Below, one piece after another: positions 46,757 to 54,339 of a stretch of DNA of 64,000 nt. The notes below the pieces were generated by a model. That model was not told the DNA's origin. It saw only the letters and a program-made list of their open reading frames with translations, and made no database searches. The DNA is from Hymenobacter metallicola (GTDB taxonomy: Bacteria > Bacteroidota > Bacteroidia > Cytophagales > Hymenobacteraceae), in contig NZ_SRMB01000006.1 of NCBI RefSeq assembly GCF_004745645.1, positions 62,001 to 126,000 of the forward strand, read 5' to 3'. The position numbers were made by a program, and so were the translations under genes. Numbering within the stretch: position 1 is the first letter of the stretch; each line of letters opens with the position of its first letter.

Positions 46757-47318
46757 GGGTGGTGGTTGGTTCAGGGATGGAATCGGGTAAGGATGGGGCC
46801 GGCCGGGGCGCGGGCATGCCCACCACGGAGCTACGCCGCTCCAGCAGCAGCGTGTCGCGCCAGAGGCCGTGCTGCTGGCCAATCCGCTCACGCCGGCCCA
46901 CCTCGCGGAAGCCCGCCCCCAGGTGAATGCTGATGCTGGTGGTGTTTTCGGGGAAAATGCTGGCTTGCAGGGTCCAGAGGCCGTACGCCTCGGACTCCGT
47001 GATGAGCGCGGCCAGCAGCTGCCGGCCCACGCCCCGCCCCCGGGCTTCGGCCGCCACGTACACGCTCACTTCGGCCACGCCGCCGTACACGCCGCGGCTC
47101 GATACGGGCGAGAGGGCTGTCCAACCTAGGACCCGGCCACTGCGGGCGTAGCCGCCGTCCACCGCCACCAGGCGGCTATGGGGCAGGTGGCCGTAGTCCC
47201 ACTCGGCCCAGGTGGGGGCTTCGGTTTGAAAGGTGGCCTGGCCCGTGGCCACGCCTTCTTCGTAAATGCGGCGCACGGCGGGCCAGTGCGCAGCGGTCAT
47301 GGGGAGGATATTTAGCAT
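46743..47318 (-). CDS. GNAT acetyltransferase (ArsN1/PAT-like)
   Basis: A 191-residue GNAT protein starting at 47318 ([20 protein letters not shown]). The acetyl-CoA loop is [14 protein letters not shown] and the substrate part [20 protein letters not shown]. In ars operons this family (ArsN1) acetylates the arsenic antibiotic arsinothricin; related proteins act on phosphinothricin. Its stop overlaps the ACR3 start. Confidence 0.88.
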
Positions 47319-47331
47319 GATAGCACAGGCG

Positions 47332-47661
47332 TTAGGCGCGTGGCCAGAACAGGATAATGGCGATGCCGGCACCGCAAACTAACCCGCCGATAATGTCAAA
47401 TCGGTCGGGCCGGAAGCCATCAAAGTACCAGCCCCAGGCAATGGACATGACCACGAACACGCCGCCGTACACGGCGTAGGTTTTGCCAAACGAGGTGGTC
47501 TGCCAGGTAGCCACCCAGCCGTAGGCTACCAGCAGCACGGCCCCGAGCACGCCGGTCCACAGGGGGCGGTCGGCTTTAAGCCATTTCCAGAGCAAGTAGC
47601 CACCCCCGATTTCACAGAGGCCAGCCAGGACATACAAGCCGAGCGGGGTAAGAAAGCGCAT
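47332..47661 (-). CDS. YnfA/UPF0060 family small membrane protein
   Basis: A 109-residue protein with four spans, starting at 47661 (MRFLTPLGLYVLAGLCEIGG), the length and pattern of YnfA. It has the family ends AYGGVFVVMSIAWGWYFDG and RFDIIGGLVCGAGI. These are SMR-like transporters; it lies within the ars operon, 13 bp before the acetyltransferase gene, so it may help extrude an arsenic compound. Confidence 0.88.
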   Translation of the reverse strand: MRFLTPLGLYVLAGLCEIGGGYLLWKWLKADRPLWTGVLGAVLLVAYGWVATWQTTSFGKTYAVYGGVFVVMSIAWGWYFDGFRPDRFDIIGGLVCGAGIAIILFWPRA

Positions 47662-47742
47662 GAAGAAAAGAACAAGTGACACGGTCGCCAGGTGACAGAA
47701 AATAGCGCCAATTAGCCACGAGACGGTTGAATTAAAGGGGCT

Positions 47743-48186
47743 TTAGCGGCGGTTGAGCAGATAGGCCCCGGCCACGAGCAGCAGCGCCCCGACCAGCCGG
47801 CTCAGAGTCAACGGGCTGCGCGTTAGCCCCAGCAGCCCCAACTGGTCGAAGAGCAAAGCGGTGAGCAACTGCCCGGTCACGACCAGAGCGAAGAGCGAAG
47901 CCGCGCCCACCCGTTGCAGCGAGAAAGTGATGGCCGCGATGTAGACCATGCCCAGGGCTCCGCCCGTCCACTGGTACCAGCGCACGCCCTGCACCGCCGC
48001 CAGCGGGGGCAGCTGTGTCTGGGTGCTGACCAGCACCGCAGCGGCGGCCAGCGTGCCCACCAGGTAAGACGCCAGCACGGCCCACATGACGCTGTGCAGG
48101 CCCCCGCGCAACTGGCTGTTCACAGCCGACTGCGTGGTCAGGGCCGCGCCGGCCAGCACCAGCACAAGGAAGGGAAGGTATTTCAT
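47743..48186 (-). CDS. DUF606/YdcZ-type DMT transporter
   Basis: A 147-residue membrane protein with about five spans, starting MKYLPFLVLVLAGAALTTQS and containing AVNSQLRGGLHSVMWAVLAS, the DUF606 pattern. It is half the size of EamA proteins, like a homodimeric transporter. Second small transporter of the ars operon. Confidence 0.85.
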   Translation of the reverse strand: MKYLPFLVLVLAGAALTTQSAVNSQLRGGLHSVMWAVLASYLVGTLAAAAVLVSTQTQLPPLAAVQGVRWYQWTGGALGMVYIAAITFSLQRVGAASLFALVVTGQLLTALLFDQLGLLGLTRSPLTLSRLVGALLLVAGAYLLNRR

Positions 48187-48209
48187 AGCAGCACGGAGCC
48201 GGTGGGGCC

Positions 48210-48983
48210 TTAGTAGGCCTTGCGCAGCATGTCGGCGTACTCGTTGGGCAGCGGCGAGGCCTCCACGGCCTGCGCAGCTTTCTCCACGTCGTATTCCACC
48301 CGAATAAGCTCGGAGTGCACGCTGCCCGGGTCGATGAGCGTGGTGTTTTTATCGAGGTGCAGCAACTGGTAGGCGGCGCGCGGGTCGCCGTCCTTGGGCT
48401 TGCCCACCGAGCCGATGTTGAGGGCGTGGCGGTAGCGGGTTTCGCCTTCCACCTCGTAGGCGAAGGTGCGGTGGTAGGGCTTGTGCGTGTGGCCGAAGAG
48501 CATGATGTCGGCGTTGGCCTCCTGCAGCACCCGCAGGAAGCTGGCCTCGGGCCGGTCCTCGAACAGGTACTCGTTGATTTTGCGGGGCGAGCCGTGCACC
48601 ATCAGCAGATTCAGGGTGCACGGCTCTTCCTCAAACTCCAGGCGCATGTGCTTGGGCAGTAGGCGCAGGTAGCGGCGCTCCGCTTCGCCCACGATGTGGT
48701 TGGTGTAGGCAATGCTCTGCGCACCCAGGTCCTTTTCGGTGTCGGTTTTGTAGGCGCAGCCGCAGTTGCTGCTGGCCAGGCCGATGCCCTGGTCGTAGTT
48801 ACCGGCCAGGGTGGGGATGCCGCGGCGGCGCACTTCGTTCACCACTTCATTGGGCCAGGGCGCGTAACCCACCAGGTCGCCCAGGCAGAAAATCATGTCG
48901 GGCCGGCGCTGCTCCATATCGGCCAGCACCGCTTCCAGGGCCGGCAGGTTGCCGTGCACGTCGGAGAAAAAGGCAATCGTCAT
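48210..48983 (-). CDS. Calcineurin-like metallophosphatase of the ars operon
   Basis: A 257-residue protein starting at 48983 (MTIAFFSDVHGNLPALEAVL). Metal-binding motifs: FSDVHGN, FCLGDLVGY, AGNYDQG (in place of GNHD), MVHGSPR and LFGHTHKP. These suggest an active phosphodiesterase or phosphatase. Such genes recur in bacterial ars operons (a metallophosphatase of unknown substrate). It lies between the transporter and the DUF6428 gene on the same strand. Confidence 0.88.
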   Translation of the reverse strand: MTIAFFSDVHGNLPALEAVLADMEQRRPDMIFCLGDLVGYAPWPNEVVNEVRRRGIPTLAGNYDQGIGLASSNCGCAYKTDTEKDLGAQSIAYTNHIVGEAERRYLRLLPKHMRLEFEEEPCTLNLLMVHGSPRKINEYLFEDRPEASFLRVLQEANADIMLFGHTHKPYHRTFAYEVEGETRYRHALNIGSVGKPKDGDPRAAYQLLHLDKNTTLIDPGSVHSELIRVEYDVEKAAQAVEASPLPNEYADMLRKAY

Positions 48984-49060
48984 CGAAAAAGAAGAAGAAA
49001 TGGAAGAAGGGAAAAGCAAAACGGCGCCACCCGCAAGGGCCGCGCCGTTGAACTGTCAAC

Positions 49061-49528
49061 CTAGCAGCACCCGCCGCCCGGGGTGCAGGCTGCACCGGCC
49101 ATTTGCAGCTGGGGCAGAGCAATCTGCTGGGCGTCGGGAATGCCGCAGGCATCCTGGGCCAGGCAGGCGGTTTGCTTGGGCGTGAGCACGAAATCGGTGC
49201 CGTCGAAGGTCAGGCCGAACTTGCCGATAGTGGCCTGCTGGTACTCTACTTCAATGTCCAGGTCTTCGCTACCCAGAATCTTTTCCGACAGGTTCAGGAT
49301 GTGCAGGAATTTCTGGGGGGCCAGGCGGTGGTCGTAGTCGCCGGCCTCCCAGAGCTGGAAGTTGGCTACCGTTTCCTTACGCTCCACGCCGCCGCAGTCG
49401 ATGAAGTGCTTGCTCACCAGACCGACTTCCGTAACGTGGAAGTGAGCGGGCAGGTGCTCACCCGTGGGCAGGCGGAAATTGATGGCTGCTACCGTGGTCA
49501 GGGCGTGCTTGATTTCGGAGATTTTCAT
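49061..49528 (-). CDS. DUF6428 family protein
   Basis: A 155-residue protein with conserved stretches FRLPTGEHLPAHFHVTEVGL and RKETVANFQLWEAGDYDHRL, and an end rich in cysteine (GAACTPGGGCC). DUF6428 proteins are found next to ArsR regulators. The terminal Cys cluster could bind arsenite, as a chaperone or sensor would; no function is proven. Confidence 0.8.
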   Translation of the reverse strand: MKISEIKHALTTVAAINFRLPTGEHLPAHFHVTEVGLVSKHFIDCGGVERKETVANFQLWEAGDYDHRLAPQKFLHILNLSEKILGSEDLDIEVEYQQATIGKFGLTFDGTDFVLTPKQTACLAQDACGIPDAQQIALPQLQMAGAACTPGGGCC

Positions 49529-49557
49529 GGTCAGTTGGATTGAGGTGGAAAAAGAAA

Positions 49558-49908
49558 TTAGCAGGCGCAGGCATCGTCCGGGCCGCAGGTCGCGCCGCTC
49601 GTGGCTTCGAGGAAAAAGGCGGTGAACTGCTGGTGGACGCGTTGCAGCAACTCCGTATTGAGGCAGTAGCAGACCGTGAGCCCGTCAATCTCGCCCCGAA
49701 TCAAATCCAGCGCCTTTAGCTCCTGCAGGTGCTGGGAAACCGTGGTGCGGGAGAGCGGCAGCTCGGCGGCAATGTCACCGGAGATGCAGGTCTGCTTGCT
49801 GGCCAGCAGCTGAATGATGGCCACCCGCGCCGGGTGGGCCAGGGCCTTGGCCACGCGGGACAAGTGCTGCTGCTCTTCGGTAAAGGCGGCGGTTTTAGCG
49901 TAGGTCAT
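49558..49908 (-). CDS. arsR: ArsR family arsenic regulator
   Basis: A 116-residue winged-helix protein ([20 protein letters not shown], then [20 protein letters not shown]). Cysteines include C36-like in KQTCISG and a terminal pair in [10 protein letters not shown], which may form the arsenite site. It would repress the operon and bind the palindromes at 50200-50240. Confidence 0.92.
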   Translation of the reverse strand: MTYAKTAAFTEEQQHLSRVAKALAHPARVAIIQLLASKQTCISGDIAAELPLSRTTVSQHLQELKALDLIRGEIDGLTVCYCLNTELLQRVHQQFTAFFLEATSGATCGPDDACAC

Positions 49909-50170
49909 GCGAGGAAGTGGGAAGCGGTTCGGGGGAAATAGAAGGCACTGCCGTCGCCGTCAGCAGTTGGGTAAGCAGGGTTTCAGCCCGTTGGTAGGCG
50001 CGCTGCTCAGCTGCTTTGAGCCGCTGCTCGTCGCCCCCGCCCGGCAAGCCGTTGTAGCCGCCCTGGGTTTGCAGGCGCAGGCTTTCCAACACTAGGCATT
50101 CGGTGCGCAGCACCCGTTCGAGCACGACGCGCAGCAGGGGATGAACCGGCATATCAGGGGAGGAAGACAT
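49895..50170 (-). CDS. Small hypothetical protein leading the ars operon
   Basis: Not recognised. The 91-residue soluble protein is helical ([40 protein letters not shown]), with one Cys. Its end overlaps the arsR start by 14 bp, so it is probably translated first from the ars promoter. Confidence 0.55.
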   Translation of the reverse strand: MSSSPDMPVHPLLRVVLERVLRTECLVLESLRLQTQGGYNGLPGGGDEQRLKAAEQRAYQRAETLLTQLLTATAVPSISPEPLPTSSHDLR

Positions 50171-50199
50171 AGCAGCAGGTAGCCAAGCAAGCAGGAAGT

Positions 50200-50240
50200 A
50201 TGTCGCAAATATACGACATTAAGTGACGTATGTTTACGTC
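50200..50240 (-). promoter_or_regulatory. Paired palindromic operators of the ars operon
   Basis: ATGTCG-N8-CGACAT (50200-50219) and GACGT-N6-ACGTC (50225-50240), both dyads, lie 30-70 bp before the first ars gene. They fit ArsR sites. Confidence 0.7.
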
Positions 50241-50386
50241 TTATAGTTTTTTCTCGCAAAACCCTATGACAGTAGCCCTGACAGGTAATGCCCTTCCCTC
50301 CCCTGGGCAACTGGCAGAGTTACTTGAAAGCCCCGATAAAGCCAACTGCTACGGTACTAGGCGTGGATTAGCGGTTTTTGGGCCAG

Positions 50387-51520
50387 CTACTTCTTATCAA
50401 ACCCCAGCGCGGCTTGCACCACCTGTCGGGCCAGTAGGGCATCCTTCTTCTTCTCCTCGCTGATTTGCTTGCCGACCCGCACGAAAACGGCGTTGCAGTA
50501 CTTCTGCTTGTCGTCAATCTTCTTCTGGCTATTCTCCTTGAGCTGCCACTCCCGCAGCAGCTTGCGGGCTTCGACTACCTCCATCACTTTGAGGTAAAGC
50601 GCAATGTTGCGGTCGGTAACCTTGAACTCCCGCAACCGGTCAATAACCGGGCGTAAGATTTCGTCGGCCAGCCACGAGGCCGGGATAACGGTAGACTGCT
50701 TGTGCAGCAGCTCGAAGCGCAGGCCCACAATCTTCTTCCGGCCCCGCCCCGCCCGGTTAGCTTCCAGGATAGGATTGTAGACGAAGGCGCAGGGCGTTCT
50801 TTCTAACTCCTTTTGGGCACCCAGCACCGTTTTCTTAATCAACTCGTTGGTGTCGGCGTGCTTCATCACCGGGTTGCCTTTCCGGTCCTTTTTTGGGGAG
50901 CCGTACTTGTCCAGTTCCTGGCCGCAGTCCATGAGCAGGCGGTATTCCTCCAGCGACACTTCCCACCAGCCGGTATCCCGAAACGCGGATAGTATCTCAA
51001 AGAACCGCATACTGTACCAGCTATGCAGGCCCATGTAGCCATCCAGCTTGTAGGTCGAGTACTGACCGGCAATCTGGACGAAATAAGGCGCGAGCTGCGG
51101 GTTGAGAATGATTGTAATGATGCCATCCTTGAAGCCTACGCGCCGTTCCTTGGTCGTATCCAGCAGGTGGCGGATGTACCACTCGCTCCCGTCCAGGCTC
51201 TCGAACTCCCAGGTGACGTGGGCCAACTCATAGATAGCTTTTTTCAGGAAGGAATATGCTGTGTCCGTATCAATGTCAGTGCCCTCGACTACGGAGGAAA
51301 CCCGCAGTTGATAGTAGTCGCGCAACTGCAAGTCATCTTCCTTGATTTGCTCCATCACCCGCGCCATAATGCGCTTGCCGTACACGGAAATTCTGCGCTG
51401 GTGGGCGAAGGTGGCCGCCCAATGCTGCTTGACCCGCGCCAGCGCTTCGGGCTCGTACTGCAGGTCTAGTTCCAGCATCGGAACGGGCAGGGTAACGCGG
51501 GGTAGTCGGTTTCCTAACAT
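50387..51520 (-). CDS. Plasmid replication initiator (Rep_3 / RepB family)
   Basis: A 377-residue initiator with two winged-helix-like parts (DYYQLRVSSVVEGTDIDTDT; LHSWYSMRFFEILSAFRDTG) as in Rep_3 proteins. It binds iterons and opens the origin. An in-frame stop directly upstream fixes the start at 51520. Five iterons and an AT-rich region follow its start. The C-terminus is Lys-rich. Confidence 0.92.
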   Translation of the reverse strand: MLGNRLPRVTLPVPMLELDLQYEPEALARVKQHWAATFAHQRRISVYGKRIMARVMEQIKEDDLQLRDYYQLRVSSVVEGTDIDTDTAYSFLKKAIYELAHVTWEFESLDGSEWYIRHLLDTTKERRVGFKDGIITIILNPQLAPYFVQIAGQYSTYKLDGYMGLHSWYSMRFFEILSAFRDTGWWEVSLEEYRLLMDCGQELDKYGSPKKDRKGNPVMKHADTNELIKKTVLGAQKELERTPCAFVYNPILEANRAGRGRKKIVGLRFELLHKQSTVIPASWLADEILRPVIDRLREFKVTDRNIALYLKVMEVVEARKLLREWQLKENSQKKIDDKQKYCNAVFVRVGKQISEEKKKDALLARQVVQAALGFDKK

Positions 51521-51623
51521 CTAGCCGATAGGTTACGGTTGCAGCCACCAGAGACACTTTTGCCTCATCCAGTGATATCAGGCCGAAACATACGGCGAAA
51601 AAACCAGCTTGTGTAAAAGTGCG

Positions 51624-51735
51624 CAGGTTTATTACCTTAAAGAAGCAGGTTTATTACCTTAAAGAAGCAGGTTTATTCACTCAAACTCACCTTAAAGAAG
51701 CAGGTTTATTACCTTAAAGAAGCAGGTTTATTCGA
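51624..51735. repeat. Rep iterons
   Basis: Five copies of CAGGTTTATT, beginning at 51624, 51646, 51668, 51701 and 51723. Three spacings are 22 bp and one is 33 bp, i.e. multiples of the DNA helical turn. Most copies are followed by ACCTTAAAGAAG. Confidence 0.93.
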
Positions 51736-51960
51736 TTTACTCCTTATTAGTTACTATTAGGGTTTACCTTACCATCTTCTTAAAATAACCTACAACTTTG
51801 TTACGCGAGAACGAGAAGAATTTAGGGTATAAAACTGTGTGGACAAGTCGAGAATCAACAAAACAAGACAGTCCAAAAAAGCATATACGCGAATAAAAAT
51901 GCTTTGTACTTTTTCAAGATTTAATTACCTTTTTCTGCTATTAGCAACTCCCTGTTATAC
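51736..51960. other. AT-rich origin region with DnaA-like box
   Basis: Strongly AT-rich DNA next to the iterons, with TGTGGACAA (51838-51846), one base off the DnaA box TGTGGATAA. Together these make the vegetative origin. From about 51960 to 52243 there is no gene and no other pattern I could support. Confidence 0.75.
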
Positions 51961-52243
51961 TCCCTGATTACCTCTCCAATTACTAACCCACAGCCAATCA
52001 AGACCAGCCGAGCCGGGAAGGACTGAATTAGTGCCTCAAGAGGCTGCAGAATCAACCCGCAGCCGTTCAAGTAGCGCTGCTACCATCCAGCCGCCAAGCC
52101 GCGCACAGGGCAAGTTTTAGCTATTCTCCGATGAAGCCAAGAACGGGTGCGGCATTCACTACCCCATGGACTTTAGTTAAAACTTTAGTCCAAAAGTTGA
52201 ATGAGCGGCCACCCTGCCTGCTGAAGCTACACTTCTCGTGAAC

Positions 52244-52717
52244 TCACCCAGTGGTACTCTGCAAGTCAAGCATAGCAATCAGGGCCAGGATTTTCTTTTC
52301 CTGCCGAGTGACGTCCGGCTGAGAAAACACCTCGTGCAGTAAAGCTCGTCGGTCTTCGGCGTTCCAAGCGTTAAACGACGTCAACACGCCGGCGTCGTCT
52401 AAGCAAGCTAGTACCTCGGCTTCGCGGACCAATACTGGGTTAGGCTCGCGATAGAGCGTGACGTGCACCGTGTCGCCAGCTTGCTTGCCCAAATGCTGGC
52501 GGATGGCAGCATTCACGGAGAGCATTTTGTCTTGGTTTTTGCGCGGGGCCAAATTCCGTGATTCAACCGTGTAGTCATCTATTGTGCCCGACACCTTGAT
52601 GTGACCCCACGTACCGGGAATATCACGCGAGTTCGGGATGATAAGGTGATAAGTCCAGGCTCCTTTGCCCGGCCAGTGCTGAAGCACTAACTCTTGGTCT
52701 CTCACGATGTAGCTCAT
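52244..52717 (-). CDS. DUF1905/YdeI-like protein
   Basis: A 157-residue protein starting at 52717 (MSYIVRDQELVLQHW). Residues 5-95 match the DUF1905 barrel (GAWTYHLIIPNSRDIPGTWG; KVSGTIDDYTVESRNLAPRK), and the tail is helical like YdeI/OmpD-associated proteins. Function unknown. Confidence 0.75.
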   Translation of the reverse strand: MSYIVRDQELVLQHWPGKGAWTYHLIIPNSRDIPGTWGHIKVSGTIDDYTVESRNLAPRKNQDKMLSVNAAIRQHLGKQAGDTVHVTLYREPNPVLVREAEVLACLDDAGVLTSFNAWNAEDRRALLHEVFSQPDVTRQEKKILALIAMLDLQSTTG

Positions 52718-52860
52718 AGCTACCAAGACCCCCAGAACGGGGGAAATGTTGCCAGACAACCAGGATGAAGGATTGGGCAAAATCTTTCACTTGGCCGCGG
52801 TCCGTCAGTTCTTGGTCCAAGCCACAATGAAACCAATACCACCATGCACTAGTCTACTCA

Positions 52861-52878
52861 GGGGCAGTGGGGAAAAAA
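52861..52878 (+). repeat. GGGGCAGTGGGG-A(n) dispersed element, copy 4
   Basis: Reads GGGGCAGTGGGGAAAAAA. It faces an inverted copy at 53991, so the two bracket the 52991 and 53455 genes. Confidence 0.7.
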
Positions 52879-52891
52879 GGTTGAATAATAC

Positions 52892-52960
52892 TTGCAAAAC
52901 ATACATTTGTAAATGTATGTTTTGCAACTTAGGATGCGCCTATTACGTTTAATAAGTGTA
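52892..52960 (+). promoter_or_regulatory. Conserved promoter cassette, copy 4, with perfect 36-bp palindrome
   Basis: A 17-bp inverted repeat with a two-base centre (52892-52908 and 52911-52927), then CTATTACGTTTAATAAGTG. The right arm is the AAATGTA-N5-TGCAAC half-site found in the three other cassettes. Confidence 0.8.
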
Positions 52961-52990
52961 AGCAACAACGTAAAAAACGCCCTTCTAGCC

Positions 52991-53392
52991 ATGAAAAGTA
53001 CCAATCTGTACCGCCCCGCCCGCCGCATCCCCGCCGCTCGTCTGGCTAAAATGCGCGCCACCCACGCCGCCAAGAAGGCCGCAACTGAGCAGGCCCGCCA
53101 GGAAGCGGCCCAACTGCGCTTGGCCACGCCCGAGTTTACCGCCGTGCCCAGCCTGAAAGCTTTACCGGGCGGGCTGCATTGGTCGGCCCAGCAGCCGGTG
53201 CCCCCAGTTGGGGTGTACGTGAGCGCCAACCAAGGCGGGAAGGTCGAAACGGTGAAGGTGTTGGGCTACTGTCACGCCGCCGGCTTTATCGGCCTCGTGA
53301 CCCAGCCCTTCCACCCCGGCAGCCGACGTGCCCACAAGATGCACCCCCGCGCCCACTGCGTTTTCGGCAGCCAGCTTGCTCAGGCAGCCTAG
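52991..53392 (+). CDS. Small basic hypothetical protein, paralogue of 53455
   Basis: A 133-residue protein starting at ATG 52991. The first 55 residues are basic and Ala-rich (helix, possibly DNA-contacting). The rest has VGVYVSANQGGKVETVKVLG followed by GYCHAAGFIGLVTQPFHP. The next gene has the parallel VHIHMNGFGPAVVRAYFHADGYLGVICQPDE, so they share a fold. Function unknown; promoted by cassette 4. Confidence 0.6.
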   Translation: MKSTNLYRPARRIPAARLAKMRATHAAKKAATEQARQEAAQLRLATPEFTAVPSLKALPGGLHWSAQQPVPPVGVYVSANQGGKVETVKVLGYCHAAGFIGLVTQPFHPGSRRAHKMHPRAHCVFGSQLAQAA

Positions 53393-53454
53393 CTGTATAG
53401 CACCAGCAGCTGGATAGCTCCCAATCTGATTTTCTCAATAGGAAATATACCGCT

Positions 53455-53832
53455 ATGCATACCACCCCCGCGCCGAAGCAGCCCCAGATTAGCTCTTGCC
53501 AGTGGCTGAATTCCGTGACCCCTTGCCCGCAGTGGCTGGGCTATCCAACCCGCCTGAGCCTGCCAATCAACCTCGATTGGTCGGCAGATTCGGCCCTGCC
53601 TGAAATCGGCTCCCGCGTTCATATTCACATGAACGGCTTTGGTCCAGCCGTCGTGCGGGCGTATTTCCACGCCGACGGGTACTTGGGCGTAATCTGCCAG
53701 CCGGACGAAATGCCCGACTGGTACCAAAAGCAGGCACCCGGCGTAACGCTAGGCCATTTCTTCGGCCGCGAGTTGGAGCCACGCCGGCCCCACCCCCCGC
53801 AGCAGCCTGCGCAACTCGTGCCCAACTGCTAG
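53455..53832 (+). CDS. Small hypothetical protein, paralogue of 52991
   Basis: A 125-residue protein with RVHIHMNGFGPAVVRAYFHA followed by DGYLGVICQPDEMPDWYQKQ, a beta-rich core related to the preceding gene. It ends at TAG (53830-53832); the same frame stays open for 42 more codons that encode an acidic, Pro/Glu/Asp-rich tail ending at 53961. Confidence 0.6.
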   Translation: MHTTPAPKQPQISSCQWLNSVTPCPQWLGYPTRLSLPINLDWSADSALPEIGSRVHIHMNGFGPAVVRAYFHADGYLGVICQPDEMPDWYQKQAPGVTLGHFFGRELEPRRPHPPQQPAQLVPNC

Positions 53833-53990
53833 GCCGCGGAAGTCGCTACCGGCACCGCGCAGGATTGGATACCGGAATACCCTCCCCAGGAGGAGACGGA
53901 CGACAACCAAGACAGCGAGGAGTACCCCGAGCATCCCGGCGACGAGCAGCGGGACCAGTAGGTAAGTCGCAGGGGCATCCCTTCCTTTTT

Positions 53991-54004
53991 CCCCAACTGC
54001 CCCT
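53991..54004 (-). repeat. GGGGCAGT(T)GGGG dispersed element, inverted copy 5
   Basis: The minus strand reads GGGGCAGTTGGGGAAAAA, with one extra T relative to the other copies. Confidence 0.55.
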
Positions 54005-54111
54005 CCCCTCTTTCAGTACCTGCTGGCCGGTTGCTGCGCTCATTTTCTTTGGCACAATGCCACTACTTTACCGGCGCTTGCGTTATATTCGTGTACCCTT
54101 TGCCTCCTGCC

Positions 54112-54339
54112 ATGAACTCCCCAGTAACCAACTTTCTCGCCCAGCTGACGACGCCGGAGTTTCAGAAATCCATTGGGGAGCAGTTGCGCGCTGAGGCCGC
54201 CGCCGCGAACACCTTCCTCTCCTACCGGGACGAGCAAGGCCGCTACGTGCACGAATACCCTGCCACCGGCGAGGTGTACGAGGTTTCGCTGACCCAGCCA
54301 CAGACGCGCCGGCTACTGCTTGACGCTGTAGGGGCCTAG
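54112..54339 (+). CDS. Putative antitoxin of the zeta toxin
   Basis: A 75-residue protein starting at ATG 54112. It is helical at first (NFLAQLTTPEFQKSIGEQLR) with a strand-rich YRDEQGRYVHEYPATGEVYE part. Its stop TAG overlaps the GTG start of the zeta gene by one base (TAGTG), as in tightly coupled toxin-antitoxin pairs. No similarity to classical epsilon was noticed; the antitoxin role rests on position. A TAnnnTTTGC box lies just upstream. Confidence 0.55.
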   Translation: MNSPVTNFLAQLTTPEFQKSIGEQLRAEAAAANTFLSYRDEQGRYVHEYPATGEVYEVSLTQPQTRRLLLDAVGA

